From positions 1-64,000 of the forward strand of contig NZ_JAERVJ010000003.1 in the NCBI RefSeq assembly GCF_016745395.1: a stretch of DNA of 64,000 nt. Reading direction: 5' to 3'. A program made the position numbers and the translations under genes. Positions within the stretch are counted from its first letter, which is position 1, and each line of letters starts with the position of its first letter. The notes beneath the pieces are model-generated. The model made no database searches. It saw only the letters and a program-made list of their open reading frames with translations, and was not told where the DNA came from. The stretch comes from Methylocystis sp. Sn-Cys (GTDB lineage Bacteria; Pseudomonadota; Alphaproteobacteria; Rhizobiales; Beijerinckiaceae). Shown piece by piece: positions 1-9,779 of the stretch.

Positions 1-3000
1 GTTTCACCGACAATGTCGGCGCGCACCAGGGCGATTACCCCAGCGCGACGAGCACCGACGACGCGTCGCCGGTTCTGAACGGAACGCTGTCGGCGCCGCT
101 GGCGGCGGGCGAGGAGCTGCGGGTCTACGAAGGCGCGACGCTGGTCGGGACGGCGAGCGTCTTGGGGACGGGCTGGACCCTGGCGCTCTCCGCGCTCTCG
201 GAGGGGACGCACAGCTACACGGCGGTCGTGGCGGACACGGCCGGCAATGAGGGGACGGCCTCGTCGCCCTTCGCTGTGGCGGTGGATACGACGGCGCCGA
301 CTGTCGCCGCCAACATCGCCAGTTTCACCGACAATGTCGGCGCGCACCAGGGCGATTACCCCAGCGCGACGAGCACGGACGACGCGTCTCCGGTTCTGAA
401 CGGAACGCTGTCGGCGCCGCTGGCGTCGGGCGAGGAAGTGCGGGTCTACGAAGGCGCGACGCTGGTCGGGACGGCGAGCGTCTCGGGGACGGGCTGGACG
501 CTGGCGCTCTCCGGTCTCGCGGAGGGGACGCACAGCTACACGGCGGTGGTGGCGGACGCGGCCGGCAATGAGGGGACCGCGTCGGCGGCCTTCGCTGTGG
601 CGGTGGATACGACGGCGCCGACTGTCGCCGCCAACATCGCCAGTTTCACCGACAATGTCGGCGCGCACCAGGGCGATTACCCCAGCGCGACGAGCACCGA
701 CGACGCGTCGCCGGTTCTGAACGGAACGCTGTCGGCGCCGCTGGCGGCGGGCGAGGAGCTGCGGGTCTACGAAGGCGCGACGCTGGTCGGGACGGCGAGC
801 GTCTCGGGGACGGGCTGGACGCTGGCGCTCTCCGGTCTCGCGGAGGGGACGCACAGCTACACGGCGGTGGTGGCGGACGCGGCCGGCAATGAGGGGACCG
901 CGTCGGCGGCCTTCGCTGTGGCGGTGGATACGACGGCGCCGACTGTCGCCGCCAACATCGCCAGTTTCACCGACAATGTCGGCGCGCACCAGGGCGATTA
1001 CCCCAGCGCGACGAGCACGGACGACGCGTCTCCGGTTCTGAACGGAACGCTGTCGGCGCCGCTGGCGTCGGGCGAGGAAGTGCGGGTCTACGAAGGCGCG
1101 ACGCTGGTCGGGACGGCGAGCGTCTCGGGGACGAGTTGGACTCTGGCGCTTTCCGGCCTCTCGGAGGGAACGCACAGCTACACGGCGGTGGTGGCGGACG
1201 CCGCCGGCAATGAAGGGACGGCCTCGTCTCCCTTCGCTGTGGCGGTGGATACGACGGCGCCGACTGTCGCCGCCAACATCGCCAGCTTCACGGACAACAT
1301 CGGGACGCAGCAGGGGAACTACCTCAGCGGGACGGCGACGGACGACGCGTCTCCGGTTCTGAATGGAACGCTGTCGGCGCCGCTTGCGGCGGGCGAGGAA
1401 GTGCGGGTCTACGAAGGCGCGACGCTGGTCGGGACGGCGAGCGTCTCGGGGACGAGCTGGACGCTGGCGCTCTCCGGGCTCTCGGAGGGGACGCACAGCT
1501 ACACGGCGGTGGTGGCGGACGCCGCCGGCAATGAAGGGACGGCGTCGTCGCCCTTCGCTGTGGCGGTGGATACGACGGCGCCGACTGTCGCCACCAACAT
1601 CGCCAGCTTCACCGACAATGTCGGGACGCAGCAGGGGAACTACGCCAGCGGAACGCCGACGGACGATTCATCGCCGGTGTTGAACGGAACGCTGTCGGCG
1701 CCGTTGGTCGCGGGCGAGGAGCTGCGGGTCTACGAAGGCGCGACGCTGGTCGGGACGGCGAGCGTCTCGGGGACAGGCTGGACGCTAGCGCTCTCTGGCC
1801 TCTCGGAGGGGACGCACAGCTACACGGCGGTGGTGGCGGACGCCGCCGGCAATGAGGGGACCGCGTCGTCGCCCTTCGTGGTGACAGTCGACATGACGGC
1901 GCCGGTAACGACGGCGACGATTGCGACCTTCACCGACAATGTCGGGTTGCACCAGGGCGATTACCCCAGCGCGACGAGCACGGACGACGCGTCTCCGGTT
2001 CTGAACGGAACGCTGTCGGCGCCGCTTGCGGCGGGCGAGGAAGTGCGGGTCTACGAAGGCGCGACGCTGGTCGGGACGGCGAGCGTCTCGGGGACGAGCT
2101 GGACGCTGGCGCTCTCCGGCCTCTCGGAAGGAACGCACAGCTACACGGCGGTGGTGGCGGACGCAACCGGCATTGACGGTCCGATCTCGTCTCCCTTCGT
2201 GGTGACAGTCGACACGACGGCGCCGACGGCCACCACCGTCATCGCAAGCTTCACCGACAATGTCGGGACGAACCAGGGGAACTACCTCAGCGGGACGGCG
2301 ACGGACGATTCATCGCCGGTTCTGAACGGAACGCTGTCGGCGCCCCTGGCGGCGGGCGAGGAAGTGCGCGTCTACGAAGGCGCGACGCTCATTGGGACGG
2401 CGAGCGTCTCGGGGACGAGTTGGACGCTGGGACTCTCCGGACTCTCGGAGGGGACGCACAGCTACACGGCGGTGGTGGCGGACGCGGCCGGCAATGAGGG
2501 GGCGGCCTCGTCGCCCTTCGCTGTGGCGGTGGATACGACGGCGCCGGCGACCACCACTGTCATCGCCAGCTTCAGCGACAACGTCGGGACGCAGCAGGGG
2601 AACTACGCCAGCGGAACGCCGACGGACGATTCATCGCCGGTGTTGAACGGAACGCTGTCGGCGCCGTTGGTCGCGGGCGAGGAGCTGCGGGTCTACGAAG
2701 GCGCGACGCTGGTCGGGACGGCGAGCGTCTCGGGGACAGGCTGGACGCTAGCGCTCTCTGGCCTCTCGGAGGGGACGCACAGCTACACGGCGGTGGTGGC
2801 GGACGCCGCCGGCAATGAGGGGACCGCGTCGTCGCCCTTCGTGGTGACAGTCGACATGACGGCGCCGGTAACGACGGCGACGATTGCGACCTTCACCGAC
2901 AATGTCGGGTTGCACCAAGGCGGTTACCCCAGCGCGACGAGCACGGACGATTCGTCTCCGGTTCTGAACGGAACGCTCTCGGCGCCGCTGGCGGCGGGCG

Positions 3001-3210
3001 AGGAGCTGCGGGTCTACGAAGGCGCGACGCTCATTGGGACGGCGAGCGTCTCGGGGACGAGTTGGACGCTGGGACTCTCCGGCCTTCCGGAGGGAACGCA
3101 CAGCTACACGGCCGTGGTGGCGGACGCCGCGGGCAATGAGGGGACGGCCTCGTCGCCCTTCGCTGTGGCGGTGGATACGACGGCGCCCTCCGGCACGCTC
3201 CTGATCGACC
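1..3210 (+). repeat. Ten tandem 321-bp repeats encoding Ig-like domains
   Basis: The phrase beginning gtttcaccgacaatgtcgg (or a close variant) recurs at 1, 322, 643, 964, 1285, 1606, 1927, 2248, 2569 and 2890, an exact 321-bp period. Units are nearly identical at DNA level. Higher-order structure is visible: units 1 and 3 share one set of variants, units 2 and 4 another (642-bp spacing), and units 6-7 recur almost unchanged as 9-10 (963-bp spacing). This points to recent expansion by unequal recombination. The array continues beyond the left edge, so the true copy number is higher. Confidence 0.97.
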
Positions 3211-5786
3211 TTGCCAGTGCGAGCGACACGGGTCCGAGCACCACCGACAACATCACCGCCCTCTCGACGCCGACAGTCACAGTATATGTCAGCGGCGTCA
3301 ACGCGGCCGACGGCGCCTCGATCGAAGCAGGCAATACGACCCTCAACTTGTGGGATGACGCGAATAACAACAATGTTATCGACGCTGGCGAGCGGGTGCT
3401 GGTCAGCAACGACAACTTCAGCGCGGAGTTCGCCGGCTCGTCGGCGGTCATTAGCTTCACGCTGCCGTCTCTTCCGGACGCCGTCTATAATTTGAAAGTG
3501 GAAATGACCGACCCGGCGGGGAATGCAAAGGCGGGGTATTTCGATAGCTCGAGCACGTCCGGAAGCTTGCTCACAATTTCGACCGGGACGTTTACGACCG
3601 CGAATGCGGGTTATTCCGTGCAATCTCACGACGGTCTCGGCTTTGCGGCGAGCCCGGCCGGGGATTTCAACGGCGACGGATACATGGACTATGCGGTTTC
3701 GGGCCCGCACGCCCACTTTGGCGATACGGTCGGAGGAGCGTCCGAACTCTACCTGATTTATGGCTCCGCCAATGGTTTGCCGTCGACCAGCGACGCCGAT
3801 AGCCTATCGGCGTCGAAGGCGCTGCATATCACTGGGCAGGGCGTTTCGGGGGACCAAGACATTCAGGGCTTGCAAGTTCAGGGGATCGGCGACCTGAACG
3901 GCGACGGATTTAGCGACCTTCTCGTGACATCTGTGCTGAACGACGGCGCCTTTGTCATCTGGGGACGCGCTGCGGCCACAGGGACGATCAGCCTGGGCTC
4001 GATGGATACAACCGCGACGAGCGACGGTTTCGCAATCCACGGCGTCGCGGGCTCCCCTTTGTTTGGGGCCGCGGCCGGCGGCACGGATTTGAACAATGAT
4101 GGCTATGCGGATCTGCTTTTGAGCGATCCCAGCGGTTACTCGGCCGAGTCGTCGCCCGTCGGCACGTTGACCGCCGGCGCGTTGCACGTGCTCTATGGCC
4201 ATTCGGGCGCCGGGGCGGCGGTCTGGACGAATCTATATGGAAACGGAAACGGTCTATACGACTCCGTGAGCAACACCCAGTTGGGAGCGGGCGCCCAGAC
4301 CACGATTGGCACCAACGACACGGGCGCCGCGCACTTCGGCGGCAAGGTCCAGAATGTGGGTGATGTGAATGGCGACGGGATTCTCGATTTCGTCGTCACC
4401 GATCCGCGGCTGGGCGACATAACCACGCCGAATTCGGGCGCTGCTTATCTCGTTTTTGGGCAGCAGGGCGGTCTCGCCTCCGACGTGAATATTACTTCTC
4501 TGCTTTCTGCCGGACAGGCCATTCGTCTCGATGGCTCTCAGGCCGGAGAAGACCTCGGCGGCGTTCAATTGGACTACGGCAATAACGGCTCGGCTGATGC
4601 GTGGCGCTCGGGCGAAGGAAATACGATCGCCGCATTGGGCGACATCAATGGCGACGGGTTTGGGGATTTTGCGATCGGCTCTCCCGAATGGGGCGATGGG
4701 CTAGAGGATGGCTTCGCGCCAGGGCGTGTGTACGTGCTATATGGCGGCCAATCTGGATGGGCCTCCGGGTCGATTGCGACCGCGGCGAGCGGCGCCACAG
4801 GTTTCACGCTGACCAGCAGCCTGTCGACCAACGCAACAAACGGCTGGCTGGGCTACGATATTCGCGGCGCCGGCGACGTCAATGGCGATGGCGTCGATGA
4901 TTTCCTGATCGGCGCGCCAGGGATCGACGCGGGCGGGACCGACAGCGGCAGCGTATATTTGGTCTATGGCGCCGCGGGCGGGGGCTTTGTAAGCGGCAAT
5001 CTCGAATCGATGGTCTCCGGCGGGACCGCCGTAAGGCTCGACGATTTGGGCGCTGGTTCTCTCCTTGGCGTCAGCACGGCTATGGGCGATTGGAACGGCG
5101 ACGGCATTAGCGACTTTGCCATCGGCGCCTGGGGGATCAATACGGGCGCCGGCGGATTCTACAGCTTCCTGGGATCGACCAGCGCGCTCACCCAATCCTT
5201 CACAGTCGGGAACGATACGCTGGTTGCCGGAGGCACGACGATCGGGGCCGCGTCGATTGTTGACGGCGTCGATCGGATCAGCGGCGGTCTGGGCAATGAT
5301 ACGATACTCGGCATCGGCACGGACACGACCGGCACGACCGCGACCAGCGTCTTGCACGACGTGGCCTATGGCGGGCAGGGAAGCGATGCGATCCATCTTG
5401 CCGGCCTCAATTTCACGCGCGTCGATGGCGGAGAGGGGATCGATACTCTGGCGCTGGATGGGTCTGGTCTGGTTCTGAACCTTGGCGCCTATGGCGACAG
5501 GGTCCAGGGCTTCGAGAAGTTCGACCTGGGAAGCGGCGGCAATGAGCTCGATATCCGTCTGTCCGACGTGTTGAACGAACCCGAAGCGGCGTCGACGCTC
5601 GGCCATATCGAGATTGCGGGCAGCGCAACGTCGACTGTGAATCTCATCGATGGCGGCGGCGCGTGGTCGGTTACGAACACGCAGACCGTGGGTTCCGTGA
5701 CCTTCGATGTTTATCACAACAGCGCGCTCGATGCGGCCCATACATTTGGCGATGTCTGGATTCAGCAGGGAATAGTGGTTGTCTGA
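1..5786 (+). CDS. Giant repeat-containing type I-secreted surface protein (5' end outside window)
   Basis: The reading frame is open from base 3, so the gene starts before the window and at least 1928 residues are seen. Order of domains: ten tandem 107-residue Ig-like repeats (bases 1-3210), a divergent Ig/calcium-binding linker (to about 3600), seven FG-GAP motifs of the type GDxNGDGxxDxxxG near 3660, 3888, 4082, 4360, 4637, 4871 and 5089 (integrin-type beta propeller), then RTX-like stretches such as GGLGNDTI, GGQGSD and GGEGID near 5280, 5370 and 5425. The C-terminus lacks cysteines and ends in an aliphatic run, as expected for a C-terminal type I secretion signal. Known family behaviour: such proteins are exported by ABC/HlyD/TolC machines and serve as adhesins or biofilm matrix proteins. 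The secretion genes follow directly. The adhesion role is inferred; ligand unknown. Confidence 0.9.
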   Translation, partial: FTDNVGAHQGDYPSATSTDDASPVLNGTLSAPLAAGEELRVYEGATLVGTASVLGTGWTLALSALSEGTHSYTAVVADTAGNEGTASSPFAVAVDTTAPTVAANIASFTDNVGAHQGDYPSATSTDDASPVLNGTLSAPLASGEEVRVYEGATLVGTASVSGTGWTLALSGLAEGTHSYTAVVADAAGNEGTASAAFAVAVDTTAPTVAANIASFTDNVGAHQGDYPSATSTDDASPVLNGTLSAPLAAGEELRVYEGATLVGTASVSGTGWTLALSGLAEGTHSYTAVVADAAGNEGTASAAFAVAVDTTAPTVAANIASFTDNVGAHQGDYPSATSTDDASPVLNGTLSAPLASGEEVRVYEGATLVGTASVSGTSWTLALSGLSEGTHSYTAVVADAAGNEGTASSPFAVAVDTTAPTVAANIASFTDNIGTQQGNYLSGTATDDASPVLNGTLSAPLAAGEEVRVYEGATLVGTASVSGTSWTLALSGLSEGTHSYTAVVADAAGNEGTASSPFAVAVDTTAPTVATNIASFTDNVGTQQGNYASGTPTDDSSPVLNGTLSAPLVAGEELRVYEGATLVGTASVSGTGWTLALSGLSEGTHSYTAVVADAAGNEGTASSPFVVTVDMTAPVTTATIATFTDNVGLHQGDYPSATSTDDASPVLNGTLSAPLAAGEEVRVYEGATLVGTASVSGTSWTLALSGLSEGTHSYTAVVADATGIDGPISSPFVVTVDTTAPTATTVIASFTDNVGTNQGNYLSGTATDDSSPVLNGTLSAPLAAGEEVRVYEGATLIGTASVSGTSWTLGLSGLSEGTHSYTAVVADAAGNEGAASSPFAVAVDTTAPATTTVIASFSDNVGTQQGNYASGTPTDDSSPVLNGTLSAPLVAGEELRVYEGATLVGTASVSGTGWTLALSGLSEGTHSYTAVVADAAGNEGTASSPFVVTVDMTAPVTTATIATFTDNVGLHQGGYPSATSTDDSSPVLNGTLSAPLAAGEELRVYEGATLIGTASVSGTSWTLGLSGLPEGTHSYTAVVADAAGNEGTASSPFAVAVDTTAPSGTLLIDLASASDTGPSTTDNITALSTPTVTVYVSGVNAADGASIEAGNTTLNLWDDANNNNVIDAGERVLVSNDNFSAEFAGSSAVISFTLPSLPDAVYNLKVEMTDPAGNAKAGYFDSSSTSGSLLTISTGTFTTANAGYSVQSHDGLGFAASPAGDFNGDGYMDYAVSGPHAHFGDTVGGASELYLIYGSANGLPSTSDADSLSASKALHITGQGVSGDQDIQGLQVQGIGDLNGDGFSDLLVTSVLNDGAFVIWGRAAATGTISLGSMDTTATSDGFAIHGVAGSPLFGAAAGGTDLNNDGYADLLLSDPSGYSAESSPVGTLTAGALHVLYGHSGAGAAVWTNLYGNGNGLYDSVSNTQLGAGAQTTIGTNDTGAAHFGGKVQNVGDVNGDGILDFVVTDPRLGDITTPNSGAAYLVFGQQGGLASDVNITSLLSAGQAIRLDGSQAGEDLGGVQLDYGNNGSADAWRSGEGNTIAALGDINGDGFGDFAIGSPEWGDGLEDGFAPGRVYVLYGGQSGWASGSIATAASGATGFTLTSSLSTNATNGWLGYDIRGAGDVNGDGVDDFLIGAPGIDAGGTDSGSVYLVYGAAGGGFVSGNLESMVSGGTAVRLDDLGAGSLLGVSTAMGDWNGDGISDFAIGAWGINTGAGGFYSFLGSTSALTQSFTVGNDTLVAGGTTIGAASIVDGVDRISGGLGNDTILGIGTDTTGTTATSVLHDVAYGGQGSDAIHLAGLNFTRVDGGEGIDTLALDGSGLVLNLGAYGDRVQGFEKFDLGSGGNELDIRLSDVLNEPEAASTLGHIEIAGSATSTVNLIDGGGAWSVTNTQTVGSVTFDVYHNSALDAAHTFGDVWIQQGIVVV

Positions 5787-5796
5787 GACGCGATCG

Positions 5797-5855
5797 GCTT
5801 GATTGGTTCGGCGTCATCACCGATCGGACCTCCGGCTCGTCGGAAATGACAAGCG
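5797..5855. repeat. Partial copy of dispersed CATTCCCG-type repeat
   Basis: The stretch cttgattggttcggcgtcat followed by a cgatcgg/ccggctcg motif is the inverted counterpart of the end of the copy at 34179-34329 (atgacaccgaaccaatcaag). It begins 10 bases after the adhesin stop codon. It is a fragment, less conserved than the other copies. Confidence 0.55.
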
Positions 5856-6015
5856 CCAAGGCGAGCTATCTGATGCAGAGGCGGGGGCTCGCATCCCTGA
5901 TCAGGAGCGGGAACCGGCTTTCGTCGATGCTCCGCGCGCATGCGGGCGCAGAGTGGAGAGCTTTATTTGTCGAGAGATTTTTACTCCGGGAGAATTCTGC
6001 TTGAGAAAGCGTGTC

Positions 6016-6040
6016 AGGCGCCTCACGAGGCGCCTCTTCC
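6016..6040 (+). terminator. Probable rho-independent terminator after the surface-protein gene
   Basis: A perfect 8-bp stem AGGCGCCT / AGGCGCCT closes a CACG loop (6016-6035) and is followed by the pyrimidine-rich cttcctcgtt. It lies between the giant gene and the secretion genes. It may uncouple or attenuate transcription between them. The T-run is interrupted, so efficiency is uncertain. Confidence 0.5.
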
Positions 6041-6049
6041 TCGTTCCGC

Positions 6050-6175
6050 TTGAACAGCTTGCATTGGAGTTTGTCATTCCCGGCGCGCCGGAAATCCGAC
6101 CGGGAATGCAGAGCAAAAATAGTTATGGTTTTACGCGGGGTTTCCGGTCGCTCGCTCTGCGAGCGTCGGGAATGT
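6050..6175 (+). repeat. Dispersed CATTCCCG-type palindromic repeat, copy overlapping a gene start
   Basis: The segment from ttgaacagcttgcattgg through gcgagcgtcgggaatg matches the copy at 34179-34303 base for base over long stretches, with the same order of sub-motifs (ttgaacagct, cattcccgg, gaccgggaat, gctcgct..gcgagcgtcgggaatg). The last bases supply the proposed ATG of the downstream outer membrane protein gene at 6172. The whole gap 5787-6171 therefore holds repeat fragments and a terminator, with no gene seen. Confidence 0.8.
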
Positions 6176-7584
6176 GGCCCCACCTGTTTGCTTGTCTTCT
6201 TGCCGTCGTCGCGCTTCACGGCTGCTCCAGCGTCGGAAATGACGGGCCGCCTGAGATGGCCGCGGAAGTCGTGACTCGCGCCGTGGCGAGCGAGAAGGTT
6301 ATTCCCAAAAAGGAGGCTTCAGCCCCGCCCGCCGTCCCAGAACGTCCCGCCAGCCTCGACACGATGCGCGGAGCCGTTTCAGCCGCGCTCGATTACAGCT
6401 CGAGCGTTCGGCATGCCGGCTCGCAGCTCGCCTTGTCGGGCGTCAATATCGATATTGCGCGGGCCGGCTATCAGCCGACGCTGCAGGGCTCCGCTGGCGG
6501 CATAAAACATTCAGCCTACCGCAATCTCGGCGCGGCCGGCCTGCCGGATTTCCAATTCACCGTGAGTCAGCCGCTCTACGATTGGGGAAAGACCGACGCC
6601 GACGTCGACCGCGCCCATGCGGAAAGCGAAGCGGCGGGATTGGAGCTTGCGGCGGAGCACGAGAAGGCCGCGCTCGAAGCGGCGCAGGCATATATATCGG
6701 TCAAGCGAAACGAGGCGATCGTTCGCGCCGCTCAGGATAATCTCGCCGCACATGAGCGCTTCACCAAGCTTGCGAAGGAACGCGCGAAGGGCGGCGTCGG
6801 AGACCACAGCGAAGTCGAGCTCGCTGGCGTTCACCAGTCCGAGGCGATGTCGGAACTCGAAAATGTCAACGGGCTGTTGCGCAACGCCCGCAGCATCTTC
6901 CTGTCGAAAGTCGGATATGAGCCGAAGCAGCTCTCGGATATTCCAGACCTCAATCTCGCGCTTGGCGATATAACGGATGTCAGAGCCGAAGCCTCTCTGG
7001 CCCCGGCCGCTTCCGCTTCGCTGGCGAAGGGCAGGGCGGCGGAACATGCCGTGGCGTCTGCGAAAGCGGAGCTCTTCCCGAAGCTCACCGCGGAAGGCTT
7101 CGTGCGGCAATATCCCAATAACTCGTACTCCAACTCGCAGTACCCCTATACGCGCACGACCGACGCGGGCGTAGGTCTACGGCTCGTTGCGCCGACCTTC
7201 GTCGGGCTGAGCAATTTCAAGCGTGTCGAAGCTGCTCACCTGCAGGCCGACAGCGCGCAATGGGCGGCCGAGACGACCATCCGCAAGGCGGTGGAGGATG
7301 TCCGCGCATTCCAGGACAAGGCGCCGACCCTGCGCAGCCAAGTGAGTATTCTCGAGGCGCAACTGCGCAAAGCCAAGGCCCTGCGCAAAATCTATGAAGA
7401 TCAGTTCCTGCTCGGGGAACGCACGCTCACCGACCTCGCATCGGTGCAGGGGGACGTCTATCGCATCGAACGCAACGGCGCTGAAGCGCGATATGCGATT
7501 TCCGATCTGCAATATTCGGCGGCAAGCGCGCTCGGCAGGCTCCTGCAGTTGCTCGACATCGCCGCCGGGGAGCAGAAGAAATGA
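6172..7584 (+). CDS. TolC-like outer membrane lipoprotein of type I secretion system
   Basis: A 470-residue outer membrane efflux protein (OEP family). The chosen ATG gives a lipoprotein signal peptide with lipobox ALHGC (Cys18), which a longer upstream reading does not; no good Shine-Dalgarno is visible because the start sits in a dispersed repeat. A start at 6106 is the alternative. The body has the expected two OEP halves with long coiled-coil stretches rich in Ala, Glu and Lys (about residues 60-260 and 280-465). It forms the outer membrane channel of the type I system with the overlapping ABC transporter gene (ATGA overlap at 7581-7584) and the HlyD protein. Function in export of the preceding giant repeat protein is inferred from context. 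Confidence 0.88.
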   Translation: MWPHLFACLLAVVALHGCSSVGNDGPPEMAAEVVTRAVASEKVIPKKEASAPPAVPERPASLDTMRGAVSAALDYSSSVRHAGSQLALSGVNIDIARAGYQPTLQGSAGGIKHSAYRNLGAAGLPDFQFTVSQPLYDWGKTDADVDRAHAESEAAGLELAAEHEKAALEAAQAYISVKRNEAIVRAAQDNLAAHERFTKLAKERAKGGVGDHSEVELAGVHQSEAMSELENVNGLLRNARSIFLSKVGYEPKQLSDIPDLNLALGDITDVRAEASLAPAASASLAKGRAAEHAVASAKAELFPKLTAEGFVRQYPNNSYSNSQYPYTRTTDAGVGLRLVAPTFVGLSNFKRVEAAHLQADSAQWAAETTIRKAVEDVRAFQDKAPTLRSQVSILEAQLRKAKALRKIYEDQFLLGERTLTDLASVQGDVYRIERNGAEARYAISDLQYSAASALGRLLQLLDIAAGEQKK

Positions 7585-9779
7585 CCGAGCTGGGGAAGGT
7601 TCAGTCGATCAAGGCCGGCGCCCGCACGCGCGAGTCCGACGAGCGGGATTCCTTGCTGGATGGGCTGCTGTTGCTCTGCCAACTTTACAATCGGCCTGCG
7701 AGCGCCTCGGAACTAACGGCGGGCCTGCCGCTCGACGGCGGGCGCCTTACGCCCGATCTGCTCCGGCGCGCCGGCGCCCGCGCAGACCTCGACGTCCAGG
7801 TCCGCCGCAAGGACATCAGCGCGATCGTTTCGGGGTTTCTGCCCGTGCTGCTCCTGATGAAGGACGGCTCCGTAGCGGCGCTTCTCAGCGTCAAAGAGGG
7901 CAAAGCGAAGATCGTTCTGCCCGAACTGGCCACGCGCGAAATGTCGGCGCCGGTCGAGAGCCTGATGGCGCGCCACAGCGGCCTCGTCGTCCTCGCCGCG
8001 CCTCGGGCGCGGCGCGACTCCCGCGCCGACGGGTTTGGAGATGCGCCGGACAAGCACTGGTTCTGGGACGAAATCAAGCGCTACTGGCCGAATTTCCTGG
8101 AAGTGGCTTTTGCAGCGGGCGTCGCCAATCTCCTCGCCATCGCAACATCTCTGTTCGCCAAGCAGGTCTATGACCGGGTCGTTCCAAATCTGTCTTTCGC
8201 GACCTTATGGGTGCTCGCCCTGGGCGTCGGTCTTGCGATCGTCCTCGAGACGGTCATGCGGATATTGCGCGCGCATCTGATGGACGTCGCCGGTCGCCGG
8301 CTGGATCTCACGTTATCGGCGCGCCTTTTCGAAAGGGCGCTCGGCTTGCGGCTGGAAGCCCGGCCACGATCGGTCGGCTCTTTCGCCAGCCAGCTCAAAG
8401 AAATGGATGCGGTGCGCGAATTCTTTACCTCGGCGACGATCGGCGCCCTGAGCGACATTCCCTTCCTCATCTTGTTCATCGTGATCGTCGCTTATATCGG
8501 CGGACCTGTCGCGATCGTTCTTGCCTGCGCCGTGCCGCTGATTGTCATTCCCGGCGTGATCGCGCAATGGCCGATTTCCGAACTGTCGCAGCAGCACTTA
8601 CGCGAAGGCGCGATCCGCCATGGCTTGCTGATGGAGGCGCTCTCGGGCATCGAAACGGTCAAGGCGACACAAGCAGAGGGCCGCTTCCAGCGATTATGGG
8701 AGGAATATACGGCGTTGCTCGCGCAAAACGGCGTGCGTATGCGCACCATCTCCAGCTTGCTGATGTTCTCCGCGACCGCCGTTCAGCAGATCGCCTATGT
8801 GCTGGTGATGGTCGTCGGCGTTTATCGCATCGCCGACGGCGAGATGACGGTCGGGGCGTTGCTCGCCTGCTCGATTCTCTCGTCGCGGACGATCGCGCCA
8901 CTCACGCAACTTGCCGGCATCTTCGCCCGCTGGCAGCACATGCGCGCCGCGCTCAACAGCCTCGACGCGGTAATGGAGGCGCCCGTCGACCGTCCGGCGG
9001 ATAGGAAGTTCGTTCACCGGCCGCGGCTTATGGGTAGCTATCGTTTCGAAAATGTCGCTTTCGCCTATGACAAGGACAGCAACCCGGCGCTGCAGATTCC
9101 AACGCTTTCATTCGAGGCCGCCACGTCGACAGCTCTTCTCGGCGCCAATGGATCGGGAAAATCGACGCTGCTGAAGATTTTGGCGGGGCTGTATCACGTC
9201 CAGCAGGGGCAATTGCTGCTCGACGGCGCGGAGATCAGGCAGATCGACCCGGCGGATGTGCGGAAATCAGTGGCCTATCTGCCGCAGGATGTGCGGCTGT
9301 TTCACGGCACCTTGCGGGATAATCTTCGTCTCGGGCTCGAGACGAAGCAGGACGAGGAATTGCTGGAAGCTCTGGCTTTCGTCGGCGCGGAGGGCCTCGT
9401 CCAGGAACATCCTCTCGGCCTCGACCGGATGATCACCGAAGGCGGCGGCGGCGTCTCCGGGGGACAGCGGCAGTCGATCGGTCTGGCCCGCATATGGCTG
9501 CGCGATCCACGAATTGTCCTGCTCGACGAACCGACGGCCGCGATCGACCACGCGCTGGAGCTCGTGCTCATCAACCGCATCAGGGAATGGGCCGCCGGCC
9601 GCACGCTCGTCGTCGCCACCCATCGCCAACCGGTGCTCGCCCTTACGCAGCGCGCCATCGTGCTCAACGCTGGCCGCCCGGCCGCCCACGGACCTGTGGA
9701 GGGCGTGCTTGCGGCGCTTGCCTCCAATCGCACGGCTGGCCCGGCCCGTCATCCACAGCCCTCGAAGGAGGCCGAGTGA
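7581..9779 (+). CDS. Type I secretion ABC transporter (LapB/HlyB-like permease-ATPase)
   Basis: 732 residues, the usual length. Residues about 18-140 form a C39-like domain: it resembles peptidase C39 in position but lacks the catalytic signature, as in transporters for RTX-type substrates that are not leader-cleaved. The membrane part with about five to six helices covers roughly 165-440. The ATPase domain carries Walker A GANGSGKST (about 521-529), signature SGGQ (about 625), Walker B RIVLLDEP (about 642-650) and the H-loop THRQ (about 680). ATG overlaps the preceding stop as ATGA, and the next gene overlaps likewise, so the three are one translation-coupled unit. Substrate: most likely the giant repeat protein upstream. 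Confidence 0.93.
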   Translation: MTELGKVQSIKAGARTRESDERDSLLDGLLLLCQLYNRPASASELTAGLPLDGGRLTPDLLRRAGARADLDVQVRRKDISAIVSGFLPVLLLMKDGSVAALLSVKEGKAKIVLPELATREMSAPVESLMARHSGLVVLAAPRARRDSRADGFGDAPDKHWFWDEIKRYWPNFLEVAFAAGVANLLAIATSLFAKQVYDRVVPNLSFATLWVLALGVGLAIVLETVMRILRAHLMDVAGRRLDLTLSARLFERALGLRLEARPRSVGSFASQLKEMDAVREFFTSATIGALSDIPFLILFIVIVAYIGGPVAIVLACAVPLIVIPGVIAQWPISELSQQHLREGAIRHGLLMEALSGIETVKATQAEGRFQRLWEEYTALLAQNGVRMRTISSLLMFSATAVQQIAYVLVMVVGVYRIADGEMTVGALLACSILSSRTIAPLTQLAGIFARWQHMRAALNSLDAVMEAPVDRPADRKFVHRPRLMGSYRFENVAFAYDKDSNPALQIPTLSFEAATSTALLGANGSGKSTLLKILAGLYHVQQGQLLLDGAEIRQIDPADVRKSVAYLPQDVRLFHGTLRDNLRLGLETKQDEELLEALAFVGAEGLVQEHPLGLDRMITEGGGGVSGGQRQSIGLARIWLRDPRIVLLDEPTAAIDHALELVLINRIREWAAGRTLVVATHRQPVLALTQRAIVLNAGRPAAHGPVEGVLAALASNRTAGPARHPQPSKEAE

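Noticed and set aside
4737-5741. 334-codon minus-strand frame inside the surface-protein gene
   Set aside because: Antisense shadow; the plus strand holds FG-GAP and RTX-like motifs.
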